This document shows positions 1 through 8,801 of a DNA stretch of 64,000 bases, piece after piece; within the stretch, counting starts at the first letter, position 1; the number at the start of each line of letters is the position of its first letter. The position numbers were made by a program, and so were the translations under genes. This stretch comes from Nocardia niwae NBRC 108934 = DSM 45340 (lineage in GTDB: Bacteria > Actinomycetota > Actinomycetes > Mycobacteriales > Mycobacteriaceae). Location: contig NZ_BDCK01000029.1 of NCBI RefSeq assembly GCF_001613465.1, positions 51,526 through 115,525 of the forward strand, written 5' to 3'. The notes below the pieces were generated by a model. That model made no database searches. It was not told the DNA's origin and saw only the letters and a program-made list of their open reading frames with translations.

Positions 1-1239
1 CCGATCGTCGCCGCGCTGGTCAAACCGATGCTGGCACTGCGTTCCTCACTCGGCACCGGCGTCGGCGTGCCGAGCGCCGCCGCGACCGGGGCACTCTCGG
101 CCGCCTCCACCCAGGCGGCCGACACCGAAGGCCCGCACCGCGAAGGCCTGCACGCGCTGGAGTCGAGCTGGACCTCCCAGGCCGCCGACAGCGCGGTGCC
201 CGCACTGCGCACGACGCAGACCCAGATCGGCGACATCTCCGATCGGGGGCCCGCGTATCTGTCCGTCCTCGCCGACGCGCACGCCACCTCCGGACGCGCG
301 GCGCGGCGCGTCGACCAGATCATCGCCGACTTCCGGCGCGACGCGCGGGAGATCCTGGACAACGCGAGTTCGGCGCCGGAGACCGACGCCGTCATCGCGC
401 GCGCCACCCTGGCGCTGCGTGACGCGCTCACCACAGTGACGGCCGCGCGCACCGAAATGGACGACCACACCAGGCGACTCGACGAGATGGGGCCGCTCAC
501 GGTCACCGCGCCGTCCGGCGTCAGCCAAGGCCAGGCCGCCGGTCAGGGTGGCACCGGACAGGTCGTGCCCGGCACCACCGTGCCCGGCACCACCGTGCCC
601 GGCACCACCACGCCCGCGACCACCCAGCCCATGGACCCGGCGCTGGCCGCGCAGCTCCAGTTGCAGCAGGCGCTCATCTCCGCGGGCGTCGATCTCGGCA
701 CCACGGCCATCAACGCGGGCGTCGACATCGGCACGCACATCATCGACAAGATCGCTGAAGTCGGCATCCACGGCATCGACACCGTCGCGGCCGCCGCGGA
801 CAAGGCGATCCCGGAACTGATCAACCCGGGCTCCACCACCAACTCCGGCACGAACGGCGACGACTCGAAGAATTCCTCGAAGCTGTTCGACTTCGGGGGA
901 TCGCCCGAGCACAAGCCGTCGGCCACCGGGCCCGGTTCGGTGATCCCGCCCGGCAACTCGGCACCGGCCGCGCGCGCGGATGTACCGAAGCCGGAGAGCA
1001 GGCCCGCGCCCGCGGTCGCGCCGCCCGCCGTCGACGCCGCGCCGCCCGCGCCCGCGGGCAGCCCCGACCACCCCGCGCATCCCGGCCCCACCGGGGGCAT
1101 GGTGGTGCCGCCCGCCCCGCCGCCGGGCGGTGCGGACCAGGAGCACAAGCCGCGCGACGGACAGCTCGGCGTCACCATCCCGTCCGCGGTGACCGCGGTC
1201 GTACCGGTGCTGGGCGAATTCGACGATGACGCCCCCTGA
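1..1239 (+). CDS. Partial Ala/Pro-rich hypothetical protein (5' end outside window)
   Basis: The reading frame is open from base 1, so the start lies outside the window and only the last 412 residues are visible. They form an Ala-rich helical region (about residues 1-165), a Thr/Pro linker with three VPGTT repeats (about 189-203), a second helical stretch with Ile/Asp-rich repeats (about 220-265) and a long Pro/Ala-rich acidic tail. No catalytic motif, signal peptide or membrane segment is seen in this part. The stop overlaps the next gene by 14 bases, so the two are probably co-translated. The helical-plus-proline-tail layout resembles proteins of actinobacterial type VII secretion clusters, but this is only an inference from architecture. 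Confidence 0.75.
   Translation, partial: PIVAALVKPMLALRSSLGTGVGVPSAAATGALSAASTQAADTEGPHREGLHALESSWTSQAADSAVPALRTTQTQIGDISDRGPAYLSVLADAHATSGRAARRVDQIIADFRRDAREILDNASSAPETDAVIARATLALRDALTTVTAARTEMDDHTRRLDEMGPLTVTAPSGVSQGQAAGQGGTGQVVPGTTVPGTTVPGTTTPATTQPMDPALAAQLQLQQALISAGVDLGTTAINAGVDIGTHIIDKIAEVGIHGIDTVAAAADKAIPELINPGSTTNSGTNGDDSKNSSKLFDFGGSPEHKPSATGPGSVIPPGNSAPAARADVPKPESRPAPAVAPPAVDAAPPAPAGSPDHPAHPGPTGGMVVPPAPPPGGADQEHKPRDGQLGVTIPSAVTAVVPVLGEFDDDAP
565..609 (+). repeat. 15-bp tandem repeat, three units
   Basis: The unit GTGCCCGGCACCACC occurs three times in perfect succession and encodes VPGTT repeated three times in the linker of the gene that enters from the left edge. A multiple of three keeps the frame, so copy number could vary without breaking the protein. 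Confidence 0.9.
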
Positions 1240-2218
1240 CCGGGAGCATCCCAGTCAGGGCGCAGGCCAGAGCAATCCGTTCGACACGGGTCTGCCGATG
1301 CTGCGCATTCCCGCGGCCAAGCCGTCGAAGCGTCGTCGGTCGCCCGGCCGTCGCAAGCAGATTCGTCGTCGCGCGCCCGAATACGAAGCCGCGCAACCAC
1401 CGCCCCCGCCGGAACGGCCCGGTGTCCGGCCGCAGCTCGGCGAGTGGGAGCAATGGCTCGAACCCGCGGCCCCGGCGGCGCGAGCGCCGCAACCGGTGGC
1501 CGCGCCGCAGCGCAGCGCACCCGTCGAGCCCGCCCCGGCCAAGGCCGAGGAGACCCGCGGCACCGCGCCCGCCATCGTCAACCGATCCGGCCGCCATCCC
1601 GGCACTCCGGTGCGCCATCCGCGGCGCGCCGATCAACAGCGCGGCAATCGCTCCCTGACCGTCTTGATCGTGCTGGGCATCGTCGTCGCCACCGTATCGA
1701 TCAGCCTGGCCATGATCTACGGTTCCGAGGCGAATTCGCGCAAAACCGCGGCGACCTCGCCGCCGCGCGCGGCCGGCCCCGCACCGGCCACCTCCACATC
1801 CACCTCGCGGGTCAAGCCCCCATGGGCCATCGCCACACCGGGATGCGAGCAGAAGCGCACCGCCGACGTAGTTTCCGGCACCGATCCGGGCGGCACGGGG
1901 AACGGCCCGGACGCCATCTTCGCCTTCGAGTACGCCTACTACGCCGAACGGTCCGGGTACCGCGCCCGCGCGGTGGTGGCCCCGGACGCGGCGGTGTCGC
2001 CCGCCGACCAGATTCAGCGCGGCATCAATCAGGTGCCGGCCGGGACCCGCTACTGTGTGCAGATCTCCCGGGCCGGAGACGGGCCCGACGGTCAGGCACG
2101 GTGGGAAGTCCGGTTGACGCAACAGTTTCCCGGCGAAGAGTCGAACACCTTCACCCAGTTCATCACCACCCGCACCGGTACGGATCAAACGTTGATCACC
2201 GGAATCACGGCGGGCTGA
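1226..2218 (+). CDS. Single-pass membrane protein with extracellular C-terminal domain, unknown function
   Basis: 330 residues. The first ~140 are basic and Pro-rich with many Arg, which suits a cytoplasmic tail. One clear membrane segment follows at about residues 146-168 (LTVLIVLGIVVATVSISLAM), then ~160 residues outside the cell with two cysteines (in PGCEQ and RYCVQ) that could form a disulfide. The ATG overlaps the upstream gene by 14 bases, so coupling is likely. The C-terminal region recalls DUF8176-type domains found in Nocardia and Rhodococcus secretion-associated proteins, but I am not sure of that assignment. Confidence 0.8.
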   Translation: MTPPDREHPSQGAGQSNPFDTGLPMLRIPAAKPSKRRRSPGRRKQIRRRAPEYEAAQPPPPPERPGVRPQLGEWEQWLEPAAPAARAPQPVAAPQRSAPVEPAPAKAEETRGTAPAIVNRSGRHPGTPVRHPRRADQQRGNRSLTVLIVLGIVVATVSISLAMIYGSEANSRKTAATSPPRAAGPAPATSTSTSRVKPPWAIATPGCEQKRTADVVSGTDPGGTGNGPDAIFAFEYAYYAERSGYRARAVVAPDAAVSPADQIQRGINQVPAGTRYCVQISRAGDGPDGQARWEVRLTQQFPGEESNTFTQFITTRTGTDQTLITGITAG

Positions 2219-2286
2219 GCTCTCCGCGGGACCGAACCCGAACCGCATCAGCGAACCCTGCGGTGCGGTGGGCGCACCGGCTCCGC

Positions 2287-2697
2287 TCAGCGCGGCGTCA
2301 GCTTGACCACCGGGATCACCCGGTCGGTCTTCTCCTGGTACTCGGCGAAACCGGGCATCACTTCGACCATCGCGGCGTAGAGGCGATCGCGTTCGGGCCC
2401 TTCGATGATCGGCGTCGCGGTCGCCTCCAGAGTCTCGGTGCCGATTTCGAGCGTGACCGACGGGTGGGCCCGCACGTTGTGGAACCAGTCGGGATTGGTG
2501 GGAGCGCCCGCTTTGGAGGCGACGACCACGATGTCTTCGCCGTCGCGGATGAACGCGAGCGGATTGGTGCGCGGGCGCCCCGACTTGGCGCCGATGCTGG
2601 TGAGCAGCAGCAATTCACGGCCCGCGAAGGGCCCGCCGACCTTGCCTTGGTTGGCGCGGAATTCTTCGATGATCTGGGTGTTCCAGTCGCCTGCCAT
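2287..2697 (-). CDS. Deazaflavin (F420)-dependent nitroreductase family protein
   Basis: 136 residues, the usual length of the Ddn-like split-barrel family. Hallmarks are the LLTSIGAKSGRPRTNPL segment (about residues 31-47), which in this family contacts the F420 phosphate, and the later NPDWFHNVRAHPSV motif (about 68-81). Family members use reduced F420 to reduce quinones, nitroaromatics or other electrophiles at the inner membrane. The gene stands alone and converges on the left-edge genes. A second family member lies at 19168-19563. Substrate cannot be told from sequence. Confidence 0.9.
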   Translation of the reverse strand: MAGDWNTQIIEEFRANQGKVGGPFAGRELLLLTSIGAKSGRPRTNPLAFIRDGEDIVVVASKAGAPTNPDWFHNVRAHPSVTLEIGTETLEATATPIIEGPERDRLYAAMVEVMPGFAEYQEKTDRVIPVVKLTPR

Positions 2698-2810
2698 GGC
2701 TGGTCTCTCCTGGGAGTCGGGTGCGCCGGGTCGTGCGCGAGCCTACCCAGACCTGTCGGCCCACGCCGAACTAACGTCGGCCCAACAGCGTGAGGGTGCA
2801 CGATGGCGTG

Positions 2811-3467
2811 GTGCGGGTGCTTGTTGTCGAGGACGAGACGTTGCTGGCCGACGCGATCGCCGACGGGCTACGCCGGCACGCCATGGCGGTCGACGTGGTG
2901 TACGACGGCGCGGCGGCGCTGGAGCGCACCGGCGTGAACGACTACGACGTGGTGGTCCTCGATCGGGATCTGCCTCGCGTTTCCGGCGACGCGGTGTGCG
3001 GCACGCTCATCGAGTCGGGCGGCGCGGCCCGGATCCTGATGCTGACGGCCGCGAGCGCCGTGGCCGAGCGCGTGGCCGGTCTCGGCCTCGGCGCGGACGA
3101 CTATCTGACGAAGCCGTTCGCGTTCGCCGAGCTGGTCGCCCGGATCCAAGCGCTCGGGCGGCGGGCGCGCAGCGCCGCTCCCCCGGTGCTGGAACGCTCC
3201 GGCATCCGGCTCGATCCGCACCGGTTCGCCGTCACCAGGAACGGCGAGCCGGTCACACTGTCGCGCAAGGAGTTCGCGGTGCTGGCGGAACTGCTGCGCG
3301 CGGACGGCGGTGTGGTCTCGGCCGAGCAATTGCTGGAGAAGGCGTGGGACGAGCACATCGACCCGTTCACCGGCGTGGTGCGGTACACGATCATGAACGT
3401 GCGGCGGAAACTGGGGGACCCGCGGCTGATCGAGACCGAACCGGGCGTCGGGTACCGGATCCGATGA
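2811..3467 (+). CDS. OmpR/PhoB-family response regulator
   Basis: N-terminal receiver domain begins RVLVVEDE, has the phospho-acceptor Asp in VVLDRDLPR (about residue 50) and the conserved Lys in LTKPFAF (about 101). A C-terminal winged-helix output domain includes LSRKEFAVLAELL and ends GVGYRIR. The GTG at 2811 gives the standard MRVLVVEDE beginning; in-frame GTGs at 2790, 2796 and 2808 are alternatives and no clear ribosome site separates them. The stop overlaps the kinase ATG (ATGA), so the pair is a translationally coupled two-component system. The signal is unknown. Confidence 0.92.
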   Translation: MRVLVVEDETLLADAIADGLRRHAMAVDVVYDGAAALERTGVNDYDVVVLDRDLPRVSGDAVCGTLIESGGAARILMLTAASAVAERVAGLGLGADDYLTKPFAFAELVARIQALGRRARSAAPPVLERSGIRLDPHRFAVTRNGEPVTLSRKEFAVLAELLRADGGVVSAEQLLEKAWDEHIDPFTGVVRYTIMNVRRKLGDPRLIETEPGVGYRIR

Positions 3468-4627
3468 AGGGGCGCACCATCCGGCTGCGGCTCACGCTGC
3501 TGTACGCGACGGCGTTCTTCGTGGCCGGTGCGGTCCTCATCGCATTGATGTACTTCTACCTCAGCCATTCGCTGGAGCGCCGGCCCGGCGGCGGCGCCCA
3601 GCAAGTGGTGCGGGAGTACCTGCTCGAGCGGGCCGAGCGCAACCGGGCTCCGGTCTCGTCGGAGCTGTTCAAGGCGCTCACCGAGCAGGCCCAGCGGAAC
3701 CGGCGGGACACGTTGCGCGCCATGCTGGTGTGGTCGCTGGTCTCCCTCGGCGTGGTCGGTATCGCCGCGGGCGGGTTCGGCTGGCTGCTGGCCGGACGCG
3801 CCCTGCATCCGCTGCAGCGGATCACCGCGACAGCGCGGCGAGTCGCCGACACCAGCTTGCACGAGCGCATCGCCCTCGACGGTCCACAGGATGAGATCAA
3901 GGATCTGGCCGACACGTTCGACGCGATGCTGGAGCGCCTGGACCGGGCGTTCGACGGACAGCGCCGGTTCGTGGCGAACGCCTCCCATGAGTTGCGCACC
4001 CCGCTGACCATCAACCGGACCCTGCTCGAGGTGGCGTTGGAAGACCCCGACGTCGCCGAATCGACCCGCAGGCTCGGCGCCACGCTCCTGGCGGTGAACC
4101 GCAGGCACGAACGGCTCATCGACGGCCTGCTGGTGCTGGCCACCAGCGAGCAGCGACTGACCGAGCACCGGCGCGCCGACCTGGCCGACATCGCCGCCGA
4201 CGCGGTCGGAGCACGCACCGGGCGTTCCGAGGCCGAGATCACCACCGACCTCGTCGCCACACCCGTGCTCGGAGATCCGCTGCTGCTGGAACGCCTCGTC
4301 CACAACCTGCTCGACAACGCCCTGCGTTACAACCTCCCCGAGCACGGCTGGGTGGCCCTCCGGTCCCGGACGGCCGGCGACCGCGCCGTGCTCACGGTGG
4401 AGAACACCGGTCCCCCGGTGCCCGTTTTCGAAGTCGACGGTCTCTTCGAACCGTTCCGCCGACTTTCCACCGCCGAACGCGTAGCCGATTCCGACGCACG
4501 CGGCGCCGGGCTCGGCTTGTCGATCGTGCGCTCCGTCGCGCAGGCCCATGGCGGCACGGTCCATGCGGTGGCGCGACCGGACGGCGGTCTCGCGGTCACC
4601 GTCGACCTTCCACGCGCCCGGGGATAG
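3464..4627 (+). CDS. Two-component sensor histidine kinase
   Basis: 387 residues. Two membrane segments (about 9-31 and 86-107) bracket a short ~50-residue outside loop, followed by a HAMP linker. The dimerisation box NASHELRTPL holds the phosphorylated His (about residue 175). The ATPase part has an N box (LLDNALRYN) and a G box (GAGLGLSIVRS). It should phosphorylate the response regulator immediately upstream, with which it shares an ATGA overlap. The small sensor loop suggests detection of membrane or envelope state rather than a large ligand. A strong terminator follows. Confidence 0.93.
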   Translation: MKGRTIRLRLTLLYATAFFVAGAVLIALMYFYLSHSLERRPGGGAQQVVREYLLERAERNRAPVSSELFKALTEQAQRNRRDTLRAMLVWSLVSLGVVGIAAGGFGWLLAGRALHPLQRITATARRVADTSLHERIALDGPQDEIKDLADTFDAMLERLDRAFDGQRRFVANASHELRTPLTINRTLLEVALEDPDVAESTRRLGATLLAVNRRHERLIDGLLVLATSEQRLTEHRRADLADIAADAVGARTGRSEAEITTDLVATPVLGDPLLLERLVHNLLDNALRYNLPEHGWVALRSRTAGDRAVLTVENTGPPVPVFEVDGLFEPFRRLSTAERVADSDARGAGLGLSIVRSVAQAHGGTVHAVARPDGGLAVTVDLPRARG

Positions 4628-4639
4628 CCGGGACGGCTG

Positions 4640-4673
4640 CGGTGCGGGCGAGGCCGATGCCTCGCCCGCACCG
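4640..4673. terminator. Perfect 15-bp hairpin between convergent genes
   Basis: Arms 4640-4654 and 4659-4673 pair perfectly around the loop CGAT, just after the kinase stop and before the hemophore gene stop. No U-run follows, as is common in GC-rich actinobacteria. It can serve both strands. Confidence 0.85.
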
Positions 4674-4676
4674 GGC

Positions 4677-5054
4677 TCAGTAGTTGTGACAGGTGTCGGC
4701 GATAACGCGCAGTTTGTCGCGGTGCTCCTGAGCCCGCGGCGAGTCCCGGCGCTCCTCGAACCTGCGCTCGACCTCCGGGTGCTTGTCCGCGAACTCCTCG
4801 GCGCGCTGCTTGCGCTGCTCGACCGGGAGATCGAGGAAGTCCTGAAGTTTCGCCTTCCGGTCGGGGTGCGCGTCGAGCCGGGCGGCGAACTCGGGGAACT
4901 GAGCATGGACGGCGGCGTCGATCTGCGCGAAGCTGCAGGTCGTCTCGAGCAGTCCGCCCGGACGCGGCTGCGCGGATGCGGTCGCCGGAACCAGCAGCGC
5001 GCCCGCGGCGAGCAGACCGCCGAGAGCGAGAGCGGCTCGAACGATTCTCGTCAT
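4677..5054 (-). CDS. Hemophore-related secreted protein
   Basis: 125 residues with a typical signal peptide (MTRIVRAALALGGLLAAG then ATASAQP, cleavage near residue 28). The mature part is a small helical protein with one cysteine near the new N-terminus (TTCSF) and one at the C-terminus (DTCHNY), the pattern of the mycobacterial hemophore-like family typified by Rv0203, which binds haem outside the cell. The many charged Glu/Arg helices fit that fold. No haem transporter gene is adjacent, so a role in haem capture is a family-based inference. Confidence 0.8.
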   Translation of the reverse strand: MTRIVRAALALGGLLAAGALLVPATASAQPRPGGLLETTCSFAQIDAAVHAQFPEFAARLDAHPDRKAKLQDFLDLPVEQRKQRAEEFADKHPEVERRFEERRDSPRAQEHRDKLRVIADTCHNY

Positions 5055-5225
5055 GTCGGAAACCCTTTCGGTTGGACGTTCGGGTCACCACGATGCGACC
5101 CGGAGCCGAGTCCATCAGGCGGGGTGTTTGGACAGCGCTAGGTGATGTGGCACCTCGCCGCCCGCCGCCCCGCTACCGTGGGTGTCGCTGTTGTGTACCC
5201 GGCCGATCACCTCTGTGGAGGCGTC

Positions 5226-6038
5226 TTGCGCACCATCGCTCGTGTCCTGCTCGTCGTCGCGGCTCTCCTCACCGCAGTGGTGTGCGCACCGCACGCGGCG
5301 CTCGCCGCGCCGGAAGCCGTGCGCCTCGACGACGCCACCGCGAGGAAGCTCGACGAATTGCTGGCGGCGCGCGCTCAGGCGCCCGCGTCGGCGGGCAAGG
5401 CGGACCTGATCGAGCTGCTGTCGCGTCCGTTCCTCGGCACGCCCTATGGCGCGAACATGCTCGTCGGGTCGGCGACCCAGCCCGAACAGCTGGTCATCGA
5501 CTTCCGCCGGGTGGATTGCTTCACCTATCTCGACTATGTCGAGGCGCTGACCAGATCCACCGACCGCGACCAGTTCACGGCGAACCTGATCGCAACCCGC
5601 TACGCCGACGGCCGAGTCGATTTCCGGCAGCGCAAACACTTCTTCACCGACTGGGCGCACACGACCGGCGTCGCGGCCACCGACGTCACGGCCGCGATGA
5701 GCACCGCGGCGGTGACCGTCGGCAAACACCTCAACGCGAAAGCCGATGGCGGCACCTATCTTCCGGGTCTTCCCGTGGTCGATCGCGCCGTCACCTACAT
5801 TCCCGCCGCCGCCGTCGACCAGGGGGTCGTCGGCAGGTTGCGCACAGGCGACTACATCGGCGCCTACGCCGACCAACCGGGGCTGGACGTCACGCACGTC
5901 GGCATCTTCGTCATGACCGACGCGGGTCCGGTCTTCCGCAATGCGTCCTCGCTGGCGGGCAACGACAAAGTGGTGGACTCGCCCTTCGCCGACTACGTGC
6001 GGTCCACCCCGGGCATCGTCGTTCTCCGCGCGCGGTGA
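5226..6038 (+). CDS. DUF1460 family secreted amidase-like protein
   Basis: 270 residues from the TTG at 5226, chosen because GGAG lies 5 bases upstream and the product then starts with a clean signal peptide (RTIARVLLVVAALLTAVV ... ALAAPEA). An in-frame ATG at 5142 would bury that signal. The domain matches DUF1460, an NlpC/P60-like fold known as N-acetylmuramoyl-L-alanine amidase-like; the likely nucleophile is the Cys of RRVDCFTYLDYVEAL, with His in THVGIFV. It probably acts on cell-wall peptides outside the membrane. It is divergent from the hemophore gene and converges on the monooxygenase. Confidence 0.82.
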   Translation: MRTIARVLLVVAALLTAVVCAPHAALAAPEAVRLDDATARKLDELLAARAQAPASAGKADLIELLSRPFLGTPYGANMLVGSATQPEQLVIDFRRVDCFTYLDYVEALTRSTDRDQFTANLIATRYADGRVDFRQRKHFFTDWAHTTGVAATDVTAAMSTAAVTVGKHLNAKADGGTYLPGLPVVDRAVTYIPAAAVDQGVVGRLRTGDYIGAYADQPGLDVTHVGIFVMTDAGPVFRNASSLAGNDKVVDSPFADYVRSTPGIVVLRAR

Positions 6039-6051
6039 TCAGGGTCGAGGG

Positions 6052-7557
6052 TCAGGAGACGGCCACCGGCTGCCGGAGGGCCGATTTCGGCGTCCCGGTG
6101 AGCGTCTTGTCCAGGTCCGTGCGCAAGGTCATGGCCGAGTCGAGCAGGTAGTTCTGCCGCACCTTCCACGGATGACGGTCGCCCTGGCGGGGGAACGCGC
6201 CGATGGAGCGCTGGATGTAGCCCGAGGCCAGATCCAACAGCGGGTGTTCCGCGAGCTCGCCCTGTGGCTCGGGCACCACGGCGGCGTAGCCTCGGCGATC
6301 CATGTGCTCGAGCACCCTGCAGACCAATCGGGAGGTGAGGTCGGCGCGCAACGTCCAGGACGCGTTGGTGTAGCCGATGCACACGGCGAAGTTGGGGACG
6401 CCGGTGAGCATGGTCCCCTGCCAGACGAACTGCTCGGACAATCCGACCGGTACGCCGTCGACGCTGGGCGCGATCCCGCCGAAGGCGAGCAGCTGCAGCC
6501 CTGTCGCGGTGATCACGACGTCCGCCTCCAGCACCCGGCCGGACTTCAGCCGGATTCCCTCGGGCACGAAGGTGTCGATGTGATCGGTGACGACCTCGGC
6601 TTCGCCCTTCCTCATCGCCTTGAAGAAGTCCGCGTCCGGGACCGCGCACAGCCGCTGGTCCCAGGGGTTGTAGCTGGGCGTGAAGTGCTCGGCGACGGCC
6701 TGCTCGTCCTTCAGGATCCGCGTGGTGAGACCGGTGAGCAGTTTGCGCGCCGCTTCCGGCCGCCGTCGGCAGTACTGGTAGAAACCGATGCCGAAGAGGA
6801 TGTTCTTGGTGCGGATCACGCGATGCGCCAGCCGCGGCGGCAGCAGTTCGCGGATCTTGTCGGCCACTTTGTCCCGGCCCGGAACCGCGCTGATCCAGGT
6901 CGGCGAACGTTGCAGCATGGTTACCAGCTGTGCCTGTTCCGCCATGGCCGGGACCAGCGTGACCGCGGTCGCGCCGCTGCCGATCACGACGACGCGCTTG
7001 CCGCGATAGTCGAAGTCCTCGGGCCAGAACTGCGGGTGCACCACCTGCCCGGCGAACGAGGAGATGCCGGGGAACTCCGGCGCGTAGGGCTGGTCGTAGT
7101 CGTAGTATCCGGCGCAGGCGTAGAGGAAGCCGCAGGTCAGTGTGCGGCTCTCGGTGGCGCCCGATGCGTCGCGCTGCGCGAGCGTCAACGTCCAGCGCGC
7201 GGCCGCGCTGTCCCAGTCGGCGGCGACCACCTTGGTGCGATAGCGGATGTGCCGGTCGATGCCGTACTCCGTGGCGGTCTCGGTGATGTAGCGCAGGATC
7301 GACGGACCATCCGCGATCGACTTGGCGTCGCGCCACGGCTTGAACGGGTAGCCCAGGGTGAACATGTCGGAGTCGGAGCGGATACCCGGATATCTGAACA
7401 GGTCCCAGGTGCCGCCGAGCGCGTCGCGGGCCTCCAGGACGGCGTAGGTCTTGCCCCGGCACTCGGTCTGTAGCCGGTAGGCCGCGCCGATACCGGACAG
7501 TCCGGCGCCGACGATCACGACATCGAGGTGTTCCGGTGCTGCGGCGGTCTCCGTCAT
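6052..7557 (-). CDS. EthA-like flavin-containing (Baeyer-Villiger type) monooxygenase
   Basis: 501 residues from MTETAAAPEHL. FAD-binding GAGLSGIG sits at residues 17-24, FRYPGIRSDSDM follows at about 52, the monooxygenase fingerprint FAGQVVHPQFW at about 151 and the NADPH site GSGATA near 175. NPWDQRL and GYTNASWTLRADL also occur in mycobacterial EthA, the enzyme that activates ethionamide. The enzyme should insert oxygen next to ketones or oxidise sulfur. It is divergent from an AraC-type regulator, the likely local controller, whereas mycobacterial ethA pairs with the TetR repressor EthR. An extra upstream in-frame start exists at 7608 but would overlap the regulator promoter. Confidence 0.93.
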   Translation of the reverse strand: MTETAAAPEHLDVVIVGAGLSGIGAAYRLQTECRGKTYAVLEARDALGGTWDLFRYPGIRSDSDMFTLGYPFKPWRDAKSIADGPSILRYITETATEYGIDRHIRYRTKVVAADWDSAAARWTLTLAQRDASGATESRTLTCGFLYACAGYYDYDQPYAPEFPGISSFAGQVVHPQFWPEDFDYRGKRVVVIGSGATAVTLVPAMAEQAQLVTMLQRSPTWISAVPGRDKVADKIRELLPPRLAHRVIRTKNILFGIGFYQYCRRRPEAARKLLTGLTTRILKDEQAVAEHFTPSYNPWDQRLCAVPDADFFKAMRKGEAEVVTDHIDTFVPEGIRLKSGRVLEADVVITATGLQLLAFGGIAPSVDGVPVGLSEQFVWQGTMLTGVPNFAVCIGYTNASWTLRADLTSRLVCRVLEHMDRRGYAAVVPEPQGELAEHPLLDLASGYIQRSIGAFPRQGDRHPWKVRQNYLLDSAMTLRTDLDKTLTGTPKSALRQPVAVS

Positions 7558-7591
7558 GCCTCCAGTGTGCGAGCCGAGCAGCCCGGCTTTC

Positions 7592-7620
7592 TTGACTTTG
7601 CGCGACAACTATTTGATTCT
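7592..7620 (+). promoter_or_regulatory. Promoter of the AraC-type regulator gene
   Basis: A -35 like TTGACT (7592-7597) and a -10 like GATTCT (7615-7620) are spaced 17 bases apart. The ATG at 7628 follows 7 bases after the -10, as expected for a leaderless mRNA; this supports that start. Confidence 0.6.
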
Positions 7621-7627
7621 CTACGAC

Positions 7628-8665
7628 ATGTCGGTGATTCGCTCGGCCGGGTTGCGCGGTTTTCGCGCGACCGTGGCCGAACTGGGCGGAGACGCCGAGG
7701 GGCTGGCCACGGCCTGCGGCCTGCCGGTGGCCGCCTTGGACGCCGACGACCTGCTCGTGCCCGACGAGCGCGTCGCGGCCGTGCTGGAACTGGCCGCGCA
7801 CCAGCTGCGCTGCCCCGACCTGGGCTTGCGGATCTCCCAACGGCAGGACCTGGACATGCTCGGCCCGCTCGCACTGGCCATCCGCAACTCGCCGTCGCTG
7901 GCCGACGTGCTCGAGTGCTCGGCGCGGTATCTGTTCCTGCACGCGCGGTCGCTCAGTTTGACGCTCGAGCCCGACCCCTACGGCGATCGCGGCGTGATCG
8001 CGCTGCGCTATGGCGTGCGGCCGGGACTCCCGACGCCCGTCCAGGGCACCGACCTCGGGCTGGCATTCGTGCATCGCACCATTCAGCGCCTGGTGGGTGG
8101 CCGCTACGGGTTGCGCTCGGTCGAGCTGCCCTACCGGCCGGAAGCGGCGGTCGCCCGGTACGAGGAGTTCTTCGGCGCACCGGTGCGGGTCGAGCGGCCG
8201 TTCGCGGCCCTGCGCGTGCCGAGCAACTTGGCGGGCAAACCGCTCACCGGGGGCGACGAGAACCTGCACCGGCTGGCCATGGCGTTCCTCGCCGAGCAGT
8301 CCGGCGACGCGGCGGCGGCGATCGCCCCGCAGGTGCGCGCCGCCGTCCAGCAGCTTCTCGGCACCTCCGCGCCCGAGATACACGCGGTGGCACGGCTGCT
8401 GACCGTGCACCCGCGCACCCTGCAACGTCGGCTCGCCGCCGAGCGCACCTCGTTCGCCGCGATCCTGGACGAGGTGCGCCGTGACGCGGCGCGGCGCTAT
8501 CTGACCACGACGGACATGCCGATGAGCCAGGTCGCCTCGCTGATCGGGTTGTCCGAGCAGGCGACGTTCACCCGATGCGCCCGAAGATGGTGGGGCACAA
8601 CGCCGACCGGCCTGCGCCGCGCCGAGTCGCAGGGAATGGCACAGCCGCCCAACACTTTCGGGTGA
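7628..8665 (+). CDS. AraC-family transcriptional regulator
   Basis: 345 residues with an N-terminal Arabinose_bd-like ligand domain (DUF4156/OruR-type layout, about residues 10-190) and a C-terminal AraC DNA-binding domain: EIHAVARLLTVHPRTLQRRL near 250-270 and MPMSQVASLIGLSEQATFTR near 299-318. The arrangement, with the HTH at the far C-terminus and a WWGTTP ending, is typical of regulators that activate a divergent catabolic gene. The EthA-like monooxygenase on the opposite strand, 70 bases away, is the obvious target. Confidence 0.92.
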   Translation: MSVIRSAGLRGFRATVAELGGDAEGLATACGLPVAALDADDLLVPDERVAAVLELAAHQLRCPDLGLRISQRQDLDMLGPLALAIRNSPSLADVLECSARYLFLHARSLSLTLEPDPYGDRGVIALRYGVRPGLPTPVQGTDLGLAFVHRTIQRLVGGRYGLRSVELPYRPEAAVARYEEFFGAPVRVERPFAALRVPSNLAGKPLTGGDENLHRLAMAFLAEQSGDAAAAIAPQVRAAVQQLLGTSAPEIHAVARLLTVHPRTLQRRLAAERTSFAAILDEVRRDAARRYLTTTDMPMSQVASLIGLSEQATFTRCARRWWGTTPTGLRRAESQGMAQPPNTFG

Positions 8666-8801
8666 CGGGTCGACAACGGTCCGGCGTCCGATGAGTCCGA
8701 TTCGATAACGGTTGTCCCCGAGAGCTTTCGACCCATTCCCTCCTCGACGCCGCGTCTTTACCGTCGAAGACGGGGTAGGTGCGCACCGGAAGGGGGACTC
8801 C

